Below are positions 46,780 to 57,190 of a DNA stretch of 64,000 bases, piece by piece. The DNA comes from Ceratobasidium sp. AG-K (Eukaryota > Basidiomycota > Agaricomycetes > Cantharellales > Ceratobasidiaceae): contig JAWNGF010000001.1 in the NCBI GenBank assembly GCA_037039685.1, positions 5,270,001 to 5,334,000 on the forward strand, read 5' to 3'. Position numbers and translations under genes: made by a program. The notes under the pieces are model-generated. The model was not told the DNA's origin and searched no databases. It worked only from the letters and a program-made list of their open reading frames with translations. How positions within the stretch are numbered: the first letter of the stretch is position 1; each line of letters opens with the position of its first letter.

Positions 46780-47336
46780 GTGCAAGTTCATTCAGTACTG
46801 GCGATCTGGAATTATGGAAGTCCAGCAGAGGGGTGGACTGAGCTACTTCCTTGCACAGACACGATCTATATAGGCAACCAGACTACCAGATTCGAAAAAA
46901 AGACAATTTTGCATGAGCATCTCTCATCTCTCCCTGACGGGTACCTCATCGCTCGCTATGGCGCCGCCCGCTCGAGTTCTGCCCCACGCTGCTCTTCAAC
47001 CTACCCAACAGGGCCGTCCAACCCTACATGGAATGAATTCCGCCTCGCTCGAGGGCCTGGATGTCGCCTCGTGTTCGTGGCGCTTGTACATCGCGCGTGG
47101 AATGGGGTCTGGGTGGCTGGGATGTGGTATCTCGCCCTGCGGATGGCGCGGTCAGCTTGTTTCCCACGGAGCGAATATTCCTATTGGGTAGGCGTCGGGA
47201 GTTTGGACTTGTGTTGCCCCGGGATGAGCCAGTCCGGTGGAGTAGGGTGTTCGGGACTTGGAGATTGTGGATAACGAGGGTATTCAGTAGGCTTGGCTGT
47301 CTGGGGGATTGCGACGAGTGTGTGGTGTTCGTTTGA
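46780..47336 (+). pseudogene. Frame-shifting coding remnant, possibly FHA-like
   Basis: Three plus-strand frames cover the same bases, each with partial protein-like stretches. The most suggestive is 47061-47336: GGWDVVSRPADGAVSLFPTE then RIFLLGRRREFGLVLPRDEP, which resembles the first strands of an FHA phosphothreonine-binding domain (hydrophobic strand, LGR, LVLP). The expected SR.H and SSNGT motifs are not intact in that frame. It may be a decayed FHA-containing gene or chance. Low confidence. Confidence 0.25.
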
Positions 47337-48479
47337 AGAAGTGGGCTTCAGCACAAGGAATCAGGGGTTGGCGATAGGGATGGAGCGTAACATCGAGTAC
47401 GAAATTGACGCGAAGACTGACACGACTCCATTCTCAAAGAGACGCGCCTGGCAAATGTGAAAATGCCAGGATGCATGTATTTCAAGTCTATGCAACGCCC
47501 AGTACGACGAAGCACCGCATATACGATAGAGTATCGGCTTGCGTCCGCCGTGATCGACATCGGCCAGGGGGACAAACGTGGTCGAAGCGAGCGAGGAGAA
47601 GATGGGGGTACTTCGTACGGAGCCCCTGTGCCCACTGTGTGATTCGCGCCGAGACCGGGGCTGCATCAGTCAATTCATTAACCAACCCACTGAGGTCCAG
47701 AATGGTGTGTCCTAGACCCAAACAGGTCAACGTGTACAAGAGTGTCTATTGTCCAACACGCCAAGAATTCTACCCGGCTAGTGCGCGGTGCACAAGTCTC
47801 CGCACTGGCGTCTCTAAAGAGCCGAAAAAGGTGGTTGAGCCCAGAATGCTGAACCTCGCTCGGATCGATGTGCGTTGTCGCCGCCTCCTATCTGCTTTCC
47901 CCTTTGCACAATGCGAGGGGAACTGCGGAGAAGGCATGTATGCGGGACATTTGATTAAGTGGAGAATGGCAGGTGTCACAGTCTATTCGAGCATTCAATC
48001 CAAGCGCGGCCGACGGATCGCGGAATTACGGTCCCGACTGAGTTTATGCAACAGGAGTGCAACAGGGCAAGGAACTGGATGGCCTAAAGAGCTCAGAAGA
48101 CAAGTGCGGTGACCCCCGAAATAGCGTTGGGGAGATCTTCTCTCATTTGTGTCCACGGGAATGTCTAGACTAGACTGGGCGATCGGGAATCCGGGGCAAG
48201 CTATGATATCATTCGCGTACAGAGCCATCTCGAGGAATGGTGCATCTGATTCGGAGATAGACGAAGATCCAGCTTACCGATCGTCCGCCAGGGAATGACC
48301 ATATGATGTCTCCAATAATCGTATCTTTGGGAGCATTTGCCGGTTATTATACTCGATTCGGGTGGACGACAACAAGCTCTTGCAAGTTGAGATTTAGTCT
48401 GGAAGCGCCGTACTCAGGGTCCGCATCGCCACAGGCTTCGATTTTCTGCCAGTTTTGACCTCCACACTCACCAAACGCA
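47337..48479 (-). pseudogene. Probable minus-strand coding remnant of unknown family
   Basis: Minus-strand segments that look like protein, in shifting frames: LQELVVVHPNR and GDIIWSFPGGRS (about 48410-48265), FLEMALYANDIIACPGFPIA (about 48240-48170), GHTILDLSGLVNELTDAAPV with RITQWAQGLRTKYPHLLLAR (about 47710-47600), and RKPILYRICGASSYWALHRL (about 47560-47500). Two candidate introns (GTATAA..AAAG near 48358-48335 and GTAAGC..TCAG near 48280-48248) support the upper half. I cannot join the lower half without frame breaks. On the plus strand a 235-codon ORF (47405-48112) spans the same bases and looks like a composition shadow. Family not recognised. Confidence 0.3.
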
Positions 48480-49634
48480 ATGGTATGTGGACCTAAAATT
48501 TCCTTGCTTGGCACTTACCGAGCACCTAGAATAGATCCGCCGACAAGCACGAGAGCGACGCGAGTACATTTACCGCAAAGCCCAAGAGTCGCAGGAGCGC
48601 CAAACCTATGAGCGAAAGCAAAAATTAAAGGACGCGCTGGCGTCGGGCAAGTCGCTGCCAACCGAATTGAGAAAAGATGCGGCAGAGCTTGGAAAGGTCA
48701 TGACCATGGACGAGTCTCAAGCCGGTGAGTCTCAAAGTCAGGTGTGGTGGACGGAGATTGAATGGCAGCAGAGCCTACGACACACATCGACGACGAGTAT
48801 GCTCGGGCGGGAATTATGGATCCCAAGATTGTCATTACGACATCGAGAGACCCAAGTTCCAAATTACTGCAGTTTGCCAAGGTACGTGGGCGGAGAATGG
48901 AGCGGGGCTGGACTCACGGCAGTGCAGGAAATGCGACTTGTGTTTCCCAACTCTACACGAATCAATCGGGGTAATTATGTCGTCAAAGAGCTGGCGGATG
49001 CGTGCCGTGCAAACGATGTATCGGACTTGATTGTCTTGCACGAGCATCGGGGTGTTCCGGGTGCGTGTTGAGCCTGTGCGCCTCGGCTCGACTGACGTAC
49101 TCTCAGATGCATTGATTGTTTCGCATTTCCCACATGGCCCTACGCTGTACTTTTCGCTCCACAATGTGGGCCTTCGACATGACATTGCAACGTACAGCCA
49201 GTCGACGGTGTCCGAGCAGTACCCACACCTGATCTTCGAGGGGTTCAGTTCCAAACTAGGAAAACGAGTCATGGATGCCTTGCGCTATTTGTTCCCGGTA
49301 CCGAAGCCTGATGCGACGAGGGTCATGACGTTTTCGAACGAGAATGATTTCATTTCATTCAGGTGTGTATTTTTGTTCAATCAGTTGCTCTGTATTTATG
49401 CGAATCTCAGGCACCATGTGTTTGCCAAGACGTCGCACAAAGAAGTGCAACTCGCAGAGGTGGGACCAAGGTTTGAAATGAAGCGTAAGTATAAGCGTGC
49501 TCTGCTTGTGCCCAAACTCAACACGGTTGGTAGCGTACGAGATTCGCCAAGGCACGATCGAGCAGGCCACAGCGGACAAGGAGTGGGTTCTCTCGCACTA
49601 TACCCGTACGGCCAAGAAGCGCAAGCAGCTCTAG
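48480..49634 (+). CDS. IMP4: U3 snoRNP protein IMP4
   Basis: Brix-domain protein of the SSU processome (Mpp10-Imp3-Imp4 complex) needed for 18S rRNA maturation. The start codon ATG 48480-48482 is the whole coding part of exon 1: a GTATGT donor follows directly, and the acceptor AATAG leads into ATCCGCCGACAA, giving [20 protein letters not shown]. Then [36 protein letters not shown] (start of Brix), [107 protein letters not shown] and [20 protein letters not shown], ending [15 protein letters not shown] 49632-49634. The full length and all motifs match the family. Confidence 0.95.
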
Positions 49635-50694
49635 CGGCCGGCTCGGCGATTTGTTTGCCTCGAGCCTTGTTCGGACTGTCATATGCCCGAGTTGGGTGCG
49701 GGGTATGTGGCCGCACGTGATGTTGTTTTGTTTGCAATTACGGAAGTCGCCGATAGGCTTGCTATGGAATTTGATGGAAGGATTGCGAGCGGTGTATGCG
49801 CGTGTTTGCGACTGAATTGAGTGAGGGCCTGGCATTTTTGGGGTACTGTCCGAATGCGGCTTCTGTAGCACATCTCGGACCCTTGATGTCAATGTGGCGA
49901 GATAATGGTGCCGGAGGCAGCGCAGAGGCCAGCAACGGTGGTGAGGTCGGTGGCCACGTCGGTGGGGCCATTGTCGTGTCGGCGTTGGAGCCGGCCGACG
50001 TGCCTGCATCAGCTCCCGCGGTTCCTGCACATCGGACGACGGTGGGTTCCTTTCTTGCGTGGGCGCCTAGGGCTCGCCACAAGACAAGGGCGCCATTCTA
50101 GACCCACGAATGGATATTGGTGCCCCTATCTTCCGGGGTATTGGCATTGGTGTTCAATAATGGTCTTGTTGGTTCTGGATGTGCTCATGTTTGCTTCCGG
50201 GCATAGTCCGAAGCCCTTTTCAGCTTTATTGGCGCGAGTGATCTGTCTCTTATCCACCCCCGTCTGAATAGGCAACCCCCCGGAGTGTGAGTGTCGAATC
50301 GGATCTTGCTCAGGGCTCCGTATTGGCGATTCCGTATTTACTTGCGTGATCCTGACCCCCGCTTTCTGCGCTTTCAGCTCCCGCCCTTCTTGTCTTCATC
50401 TGGCCATTTCCATATCCATTTCTTTCTCCATTTCGTCGCCGTCAACGTCTGGTCTTACTCAGCCCATTGCGCACAGACCAGGTACGCCCACGCCACCGGA
50501 CGCCTGGCGCCGCTGACCCCCGCCCTTCCATATCTGCCTCTGATTCCTTCCAAACTCGGCCGCGACACCTCGCCTCGCCCAAACCGTCAGCTATCAAATT
50601 CATCGTCCTCGATCAAGTTCTCGATTGTTTCTGTTCCTGCACATAGTGTGAGTAGCGTGCATGTCGTGCGATAAATGCTCATTTTGCGCAGTAA
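49635..50694. other. Region between IMP4 and the MADS gene; weak ORF only
   Basis: About 1.06 kb. A plus-strand ORF (49796-50101, MRVFATELSEGLAFLGYCPN then a Gly/Ala/Val-rich part) and an antisense one (50082-49762) overlap. Neither has a family motif or a convincing exon chain. I do not call a gene, although a small lineage-specific one at 49720-50101 cannot be excluded. Confidence 0.35.
50370..50640 (+). promoter_or_regulatory. Pyrimidine-rich 5' flank of the MADS-box gene
   Basis: A long CT-rich tract on the coding strand (for example TTCTTGTCTTCATCTGGCC and TTTCTTTCTCCATTTCG) lies just upstream of the start codon at 50695, a composition typical of core promoters and 5' UTRs in filamentous fungi. 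No TATA box seen. The call rests on composition only. Confidence 0.3.
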
Positions 50695-51982
50695 ATGTCT
50701 GCCCCATCGACTTATCCGCCCACCGCGCCTGTCTCGACTGGTCCTCCGCCCAACATGGTGACGTCGCCCCGCTCCAAGCGCCCTCGCCCGCCAGATCTCC
50801 ACACGGGCTCGGCATCGGGAATGCCCGCCAGCACCGGCGCTCCAGTATCCAGCGGCCCCGCCAGCGCCGGGTTTACTCCCGGCAGTGCTTCCGCTGCCGA
50901 AGACATGTTCCACCAGGAAGACGGCGAGGACGGCGAAGATGACGAAGAGGAAGAGACCCCGGGTCGCAAGGGTAGGTCCAAGCACTCTGATGTTTACCCA
51001 TCTAATCTGGTCCAGGCAACGAGAAAAAGGCCGGTCGCCGCAAGATCAAAATTGAATTCATTCAAGACAAGAGCCGCAGACACATTACGTTCTCCAAGCG
51101 CAAGGCTGGAATTATGAAGAAGGTCAGTCATTTGATCAAGTGTTTACTCGGTCTGACTCGCCCTAGGCCTACGAGCTGTCGACTCTTACGGGTACGCAAG
51201 TGCTGCTGCTCGTTGTATCCGAAACCGGTCTCGTGTATACTTTTACAACTGCAAAACTTCAACCACTCGTCACCCAGCCCGAGGGCAAGAATCTAATTCA
51301 AGCCTGTCTGAACGCTCCGAACGGCACCCTGCCCGGTGGAGCTCCAGCGGGTCCTGGCATGCCTCCTCCACCTCCCGCCCGCGGACGTGGTGGCATTTCC
51401 CTCGGAATTAGTGCCGCTTCGCCCAATAACGATGCCGAAGGGGAAGACGATGGTGAAGGCAGCGGCGACAGCCCCGGTCTCGGTGGCTCCAGCAAGGGAC
51501 GCAGGCGCCGTCGCACGAATAGCAGCAGCGGGGCTGTTTCTAGTGGAATGAAAGCTGTCGGGAGCCCCTCGGAAAGCATGCCTTCGACCTCTCCGACCTT
51601 GAGCATGCAACAACCCCACGGTATGTTATTTATTTACTCGCATGGACATCTCTGATCCAGTCTAGGTCCTGTATCAGGCGGAGCAGCTCCTTATGGCTCG
51701 CATCCTACGCATTCACCGACTATGCATCACCATGGCCAGCATCACCTTGGCGAGTCTGGCATGTACGCCGGATACCGTGGCGAAGGCGGTGCCCCGGGTG
51801 GTCCGCCCATGATGCCATATCACCACGGTCAGTACGGCGGCATGAATCCCAGCGGTATGGCCTCGGGAATGGGTGGAGGCTCCGTCCCTGGCGGAGCAAT
51901 CGGACAAGCAGGATCTCAGCCACCGCCACAGCAGGCCCAATCACAAATGTGGATGCAGCAAGGTGGCATTCAACGCCGCTGA
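50695..51982 (+). CDS. SRF-type MADS-box transcription factor (Mcm1 class)
   Basis: DNA-binding factor for CArG-type sites. ATG 50695 (MSAPSTYPPTAPVSTGPPPN). A Pro/Ser/Gly region and a strongly acidic stretch (DGEDGEDDEEEE) precede the MADS box, split by introns: KKAGRRKIKIEFIQDKSRRH, ITFSKRKAGIMKKAYELSTL and TGTQVLLLVVSETGLVYTF, then the SAM extension (TAKLQPLVTQPEGKNLIQAC). These match human SRF and yeast Mcm1 closely, not the MEF2 type. The C-terminus is low-complexity: Pro-rich, then Gly/His/Met-rich (HHHGQHHLGES), then Gln-rich, stop TGA 51980-51982. The acidic segment lies before the domain; yeast Mcm1 has its acidic run after it. Confidence 0.92.
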
Positions 51983-52945
51983 ACCCGACCCCGGCGATTA
52001 GACATACGTTCTTATGAATAAACGATACGAGTTGTCCCTTTTGCCATCCTTATCCGCGTTTGTTTCCTGTGATTATCCTTGTTTTGTGCTTTCTGATCTC
52101 GTCTGCGTGTATATGCACAAGCTGTTCCACGTTCCTTCTATGTCTTTTCTCCCTTCTGTGTTTACTAGCCTTTACTCGACAAGACTCGGGTATCTGAATG
52201 GCTCTGGGCGTCAGACAATGCGTCCTGGGTTTTGATTTTCTGTCCCTATGTTGTTGTGGCTTTTGGTTCTCTCCTTTTCTTGGTCTGCTGTGCCCCGGAT
52301 GTGTGCTGGGTGAATAAAGATGTAGTCTACATAACTATCTGTTGTATATCAGGAGTTTACTAGCATATCTGCGGTCAGGCACTGCCCGGTACTGAATCAG
52401 CAAACAATCTATGCCCATACACTTGCCTTTCCCCAAAAAATTTTAACATCACGTGGGGGTGTTTTTGTTTTTCTGTTTGCGCGCATATGCCCCGCGGGTT
52501 CCTTGCTGTCTTGACACAGCGTCATATGGGATCAACACCTGACACTGACACTGACAGGCTGACGCGCACGGAATACTTCGTCGCTAGGGTTGCCATTATG
52601 GTTGACAACTGTCCGTATGCGCCCAAGATCTTCCCGCACGTGTTTTCGTGACACGCCGTTCCCGGAACTGCGCTGGTACACCCTACTTAAATCGCTCGCA
52701 CAAAGCAAAAGTAACCACCGGTCGGCGGGGACGTGTATAATGCCAGATGCGAGCTAGTTACATGGAGCGGTGGACCTATTGATACAATACAGTCGAGAGT
52801 CCTAACAAAGCGCGAGGGTGACAGAGAGGGATGATATGCCGAAAATGATGCAAAACAGTATCCTTGTGATCGTGTGTGCTCAAGAAATAGCCCGTTGAAG
52901 AAAAGAAAAGAAAAAAGCGAAATGGTGATTCATAAGTTTTCGGGA
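51983..52945. other. Shared 3' flank of the MADS and YTH genes
   Basis: About 960 bp between two convergent stops. The first 340 bp are T/TG-rich, as expected for the MADS 3' UTR. Around 52538-52565 there is a short imperfect tandem repeat of the unit CTGACA (about four copies). ORFs at 52776-53098 overlap the YTH C-terminus antisense. No gene called. Confidence 0.45.
52313..52318 (+). terminator. AATAAA poly(A) signal-like hexamer downstream of the MADS gene
   Basis: An exact AATAAA occurs 331 bp after the MADS stop codon, at the end of a T-rich 3' flank. Fungal poly(A) signals are degenerate, so this is only a plausible 3' end marker. Confidence 0.35.
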
Positions 52946-55900
52946 TCACTGTCGCGGGCGACCTCGAGATGGCTGCGGCGCGGATCCGTAGGATGGTTGC
53001 ATCCCTGGTCGAGAGGGCAAGTTTGTCTGTTTTGCCGTGGACGGTGTGACGGCTGGGGGCGACTCGGATTCGGCGACATTCTCCCACTCGTCCAATAACC
53101 TCTGCCCAACACCTGGCTCGACTTCGGTTCCATCACGCGAGACCTTGACTTCACGATCCGAGTTCCATGGATTGCGCAAGTGCCGCGTACGGTGAAACGG
53201 CAATCGCTCCGTCTTGATCCACCGAATCTTGAACGGCTTGCCCCATCCTTCGGCTCGTTCTTCTCCCGGCGTAGCAGATGGAGCAAGTGTTTCTCGGATC
53301 GGTCCAATGCTGTCGTCCATTGAGCCTGAAAGTCCCCGAGCGCGTTCGAGTTCGTCGGTCGTAAGCGCCGTATCCCGATGAACAACCCCATCCGCGTCTA
53401 CGTGACTGTCTTGCTCCTTGGATGGTCCAAACGCGTCTCGCACAGCACGGTGCGGTGCACTGTGGTCGAGCTGGAAGTCATTGGCGTGGACGGCAGCGGC
53501 CGCTGCGCCCGTGGTGCTGCGAATGTGGTCAGGATAATCGGAATGCTCGGGGACCGTGAGCTGTTTGTGCGCTTCGCCAAGTTCGGGTGGCGCAGATGCT
53601 TGACCAGCTGTCCGGACCGAGGGGAACGAGGTGCCTAGAACGATGTAAGTCCCTATTTTTGAACTAGTCGAGGAAGACCATACTAGGTGTAATTGGGGCT
53701 GGACTCGTAGCAAACTTGTGCTCGCTCGGCGAAAACAAGAGGTTATTCCCTGGTTGTCCGGGCTCGATAGGCTCAGCTGCCTCGGGCTTGCGTTGGACCA
53801 CTGGCGATGTGGGAGACTTGGGCTGGCCACGCGATTCCCAGCTCACAGACTGCTGGCTGCCAATAATTGGCCCATCCATTCTGGTAGGAGAATCAGCATC
53901 TACTAAATTATAGACGGGAAGCTTCCAACCTTGCGTATCCGAACCATTCCCCCGACTTTGGAGCTCGCGGTGAGATCCTTGGTAGGGCATACGGTGCCTA
54001 GACTCACCTTGTTGGCTGAAAAAATCAAAAACACGTCTTTGCTTGTCCTGTACGCTCGGTCAAGTGTAGATTCATTATGCGCTTGCGTTGCCCACAGACC
54101 GCGCTCCACACTAATGTTGAGATCAAACTAGGTACAAGGAACCATTCAATCGAATGTATGCAGTCATAACAATAACGACCTGCCTGAGTGAGCGACTTGA
54201 GGATAAAGTACCGTTTGGGAAAGTTGCGCGCGAGGAAACTTGAATTAGTTGACCCAGAGCCAGAGTGGTGAACGAGATGTCCATCTCGCCCGGCCTGAAG
54301 ATGATCAGCCGTATTACCAAGTAGATTGTTCGCCTCGTCTACGGCTGCAAGGATGGGTGGAGAAGGCTCCGGAGGAGGACGCTGGGCCGAGGTAAGTTGA
54401 TGGGGATGTCGCAGGATCTTCTGTCTCGGTTCCCGTGTCCTTATCTGTCACCCCTGCTCGGCGCTCCTGTTCCTGGATCCACCGTGCGTGCATGTTTAGG
54501 CCACGTTGCCCGCCCACTCCTGCGCGAAGGTCATCGTCTTTGCGTCGGACGCGGCATACTAGGCGCGGACAGCGTGAATCGTGCGGACGTAGCGACCGGC
54601 CGTTGAAGAAGGACACTGCACGCGTGAGATAAACCTCTTCCTCGTAGTTGACGAACGCGCAATTGGAGCGGGAGATGAGAAATACCGACGACACGCCATG
54701 AGAATGCTCTCCATCCCCATCCACGGCGACAGGCGTTGGGGGAGGAAGTAATGTTCTTCCAGGTCCGCTGGTCACGATGGGCTCGCGTGCTGTCGTGTCT
54801 TGATTGAAAAATGCCCACAGTTCGTCGTGTGTCGCATCGCTCGGTACGTTCCCAACCCACATGACCCAGTCTGAGCGCGCAACCGGCGGGTTGGGATGCC
54901 ATGGTCGGCGTGTCGTCGCTGGAGAAGTGACGCGCGATCCCCCAGGTCCCGATTTGCTCGCTGCCGAAGCTCGGCCCTTGGGAGTGGAGGTTGGTCGGGT
55001 GGGTGAATGTACGACTGGTGAGAGGGGGGTAGCTGACGGTTGGGGCGGAGCCTGGGCACCAGCTGGCATCACAAGTGAAGGTGGGTGTCGTATCGCCGGA
55101 GGTTGTGGTGACTGAAGCCCCATGCTTGCAAATGACGCATACATCTGGTGAGGAGATGTTGGAGATGCCACGGAGCCAGTAGCCACCGAGGACAGCGCGA
55201 TTGTTGGAGAATGGGCGGTGGGGGAAAATCCACCAGGGCCTGGCTGCTGTGTGTTGGAGGAACTCGTGTTTAGCATTCCTGGTATGGGCTGCGACGGTGG
55301 GGGCTGCTGGGAGCTACCAAACCGTTGAACGTACGCTTGTGCTTGGGGTTGCGCGCCGTAGACTTGTCCTGATTGCATGTTGCTCGTTCCGGCGCCTGAT
55401 GCTGCTGGCATAAACCACCACATGCCTGCCGAACCCTCCTCAGTGTGACCTTGAGGCGAGAGGTAAGGATGTCCATAGGGTGCATGAGCATAGGTTGCAG
55501 GCGCATACATAGGTGGTGCCGAGACCATGCCATAAGGGGCGAAATGCATGCCATACGTGCCTGTTGGCGACGAATATCCTCCCGCTACGGGAGAGCCCTG
55601 ATAACTGTTTGATGGAGGAGTGTTGTTGTACCCGTTCGGAGCAGACGCGCCCGAGTAGGCCCCAGGAAACCCTCCTGCCATTGGCCCAAAACTAGCTCCC
55701 ATCGGCGGTGAGCTGGGATACCCTCCCTGGTAGGCAGGATATGCACCGTATGGCATGCCTGGTCGGTATGCAGGATAAGCATGGCCTGATCCTGGGTTTG
55801 GATACGTGTTCCCTTGCGCGTGGGCCCCGCTGGCGCCAAAAGACGGATGCCGCGGAGAGGATGGACCAAAGGCGGGTGTTGTTGGGACTGTATGGGGGAT

Positions 55901-57190
55901 AGTTCATCTGGTAGCCCGATGAGAGCCTGTGTTTGCTGGGTGCCCGGTGGTGTAGACAAGGGAAGGAGATTCCGGGGCGTATCCAGGCTGAGGGACATCT
56001 CTATCTTGTGAAGACACCGTGTCAGGCGGAACCTAGGAAAATTGGGATTTAGCAATCGTATACCAGTCAAATAAACGCCCGACGGCTCAAATAATACGGA
56101 AATGAAGAAGCGACCTGCAGAAAGTTCCGCCGAGCTTACGTGGGCGAAAATAGTGCCCAAATACGGGTGTTGAGGGAGACTGCAAGCAACTTACTTTAGT
56201 GGAAGGAATACCGCTGGGGGTGACCCAGTGGGACTGGTCAGTGGAGGCACGACGGACTAGATCGGGATTGGGCGGGGGCGGTTTGGACATGACCGGACCG
56301 GTTGAGAATAAGACGGTACCAGGCTCGACTTGGTTAATATCCCACCAAGAGCGATCGGGTGAAGTCGAAGATTCAGTCGCTGGACTACGAGACAGGGGCT
56401 CTTCGAGTGTTAGGCGAGCGGGGATATGAGCTGAAAGGCGACTGGTAGGTAGAGTCGTGCTGTTTGGGGACGAGCCGTGGAGGCGAGCTTGCTCGGCAAG
56501 CACGGCTTGTGGGAAGAACGAAGCGCGATCTTGAGGAATGGGATCGGTGAGTTGACGCGTGTATGGAGAAGCGCCGTCGGGGGATGGTGTGGGGAGCGAG
56601 GCGTGCTTATGAGGAAATACGGGTTGTTGATTAGGTAGGACTAGATGCAGTGAAACCGTCAATAAACGTCAAACGTGGATGAATTGCGAAGTGATGAGGC
56701 GGAACCGATACGGAATGAGAGTGAGTGGAGTGGTAGAGGCAGTGACCAGCAGAGGCGATGACCTGACGATATTACTATATGCCTGAGGCCACGGCCAGAG
56801 TAGACAAAAAATGCGCGAGAGACATGCTCCAGACTCCAGACACCCTGACACCGGAACACCGGTCGATCACTCACGTGGCTGGCCTGGACATCCTCCGATC
56901 ACGCTCCACCGCTCCACAAGCACCCCATGCCCAACCAATACTATTGTAGCAACAGCACAGGCATCTCGCAGGCACCCAATACACCAGCCATGCCACTAAG
57001 CGTGGCACTCACCTGGCGGCCGCCCGTCGGGTTCCTGTACCACCGTCCTAGTGGAGCTGCTCTGACTCTGCGGGGACGCGTTGGCTGTTAGCCGTGCCTC
57101 CTTGTCCTACGGCCCAAGCTCCACATTTGGATCATCGTATCAGCTTGATATCGTGCGTTTACTTACTGCCCAATCGTTGATCGATCCCAT
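52946..57190 (-). CDS. RRM and YTH domain RNA-binding protein
   Basis: Reader of N6-methyladenosine-type marks on mRNA (Pho92/Mrb1 and YTHDF relatives). ATG 57188-57190: MGSINDWA, GTAAGT donor; exon 2 57067-57013 SQSSSTRTVVQEPDGRPP; a possible 9-nt exon; then LPNQQPVFPHKHASLPTPSP. A long Pro/Gln/Gly/Tyr-rich low-complexity region follows (GMPYGAYPAYQGGYPSSPPM, about 55750-54950). The RRM reads DWVMWVGNVPSDATHDELWA, NCAFVNYEEEVYLTRAV, FNGRSLRP. The YTH domain starts KRYFILKSLTQFDLNISVER, GLWATQAHNESTLDRAYR, DVFLIFSANK and continues through IRWIKTERLPFHRTRHLRN and PWNSDREVKVSRDGTEVEPG. Stop 52946-52948. The cage tryptophan in GLWAT is present. The YTH domain is interrupted by a disordered insert between FSANK and IRWIKTE. 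Confidence 0.88.
56875..56883 (-). other. Candidate 9-nt microexon of the YTH gene
   Basis: On the minus strand GCCAGCCAC is preceded by GGATGTCCAG and followed by GTGAGTG, consensus acceptor and donor. Exon 2 ends at 57013 in phase 1 and the next long exon begins with TCCTACC after CATCTAG near 56649, also accepting phase 1. The nine bases therefore add three residues without changing frame. Inclusion or skipping both give an open frame. Confidence 0.4.

Noticed and set aside
47405..48112. A 235-codon plus-strand ORF
   Set aside because: Its sequence is Arg- and Cys-rich without any motif, and the minus strand over the same bases has more protein-like segments with candidate introns. Treated as a shadow of a decayed minus-strand gene.
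52530..52570. Short CTGACA tandem repeat as a possible array
   Set aside because: Only about four imperfect six-base units with no spacers; not a CRISPR or functional minisatellite.
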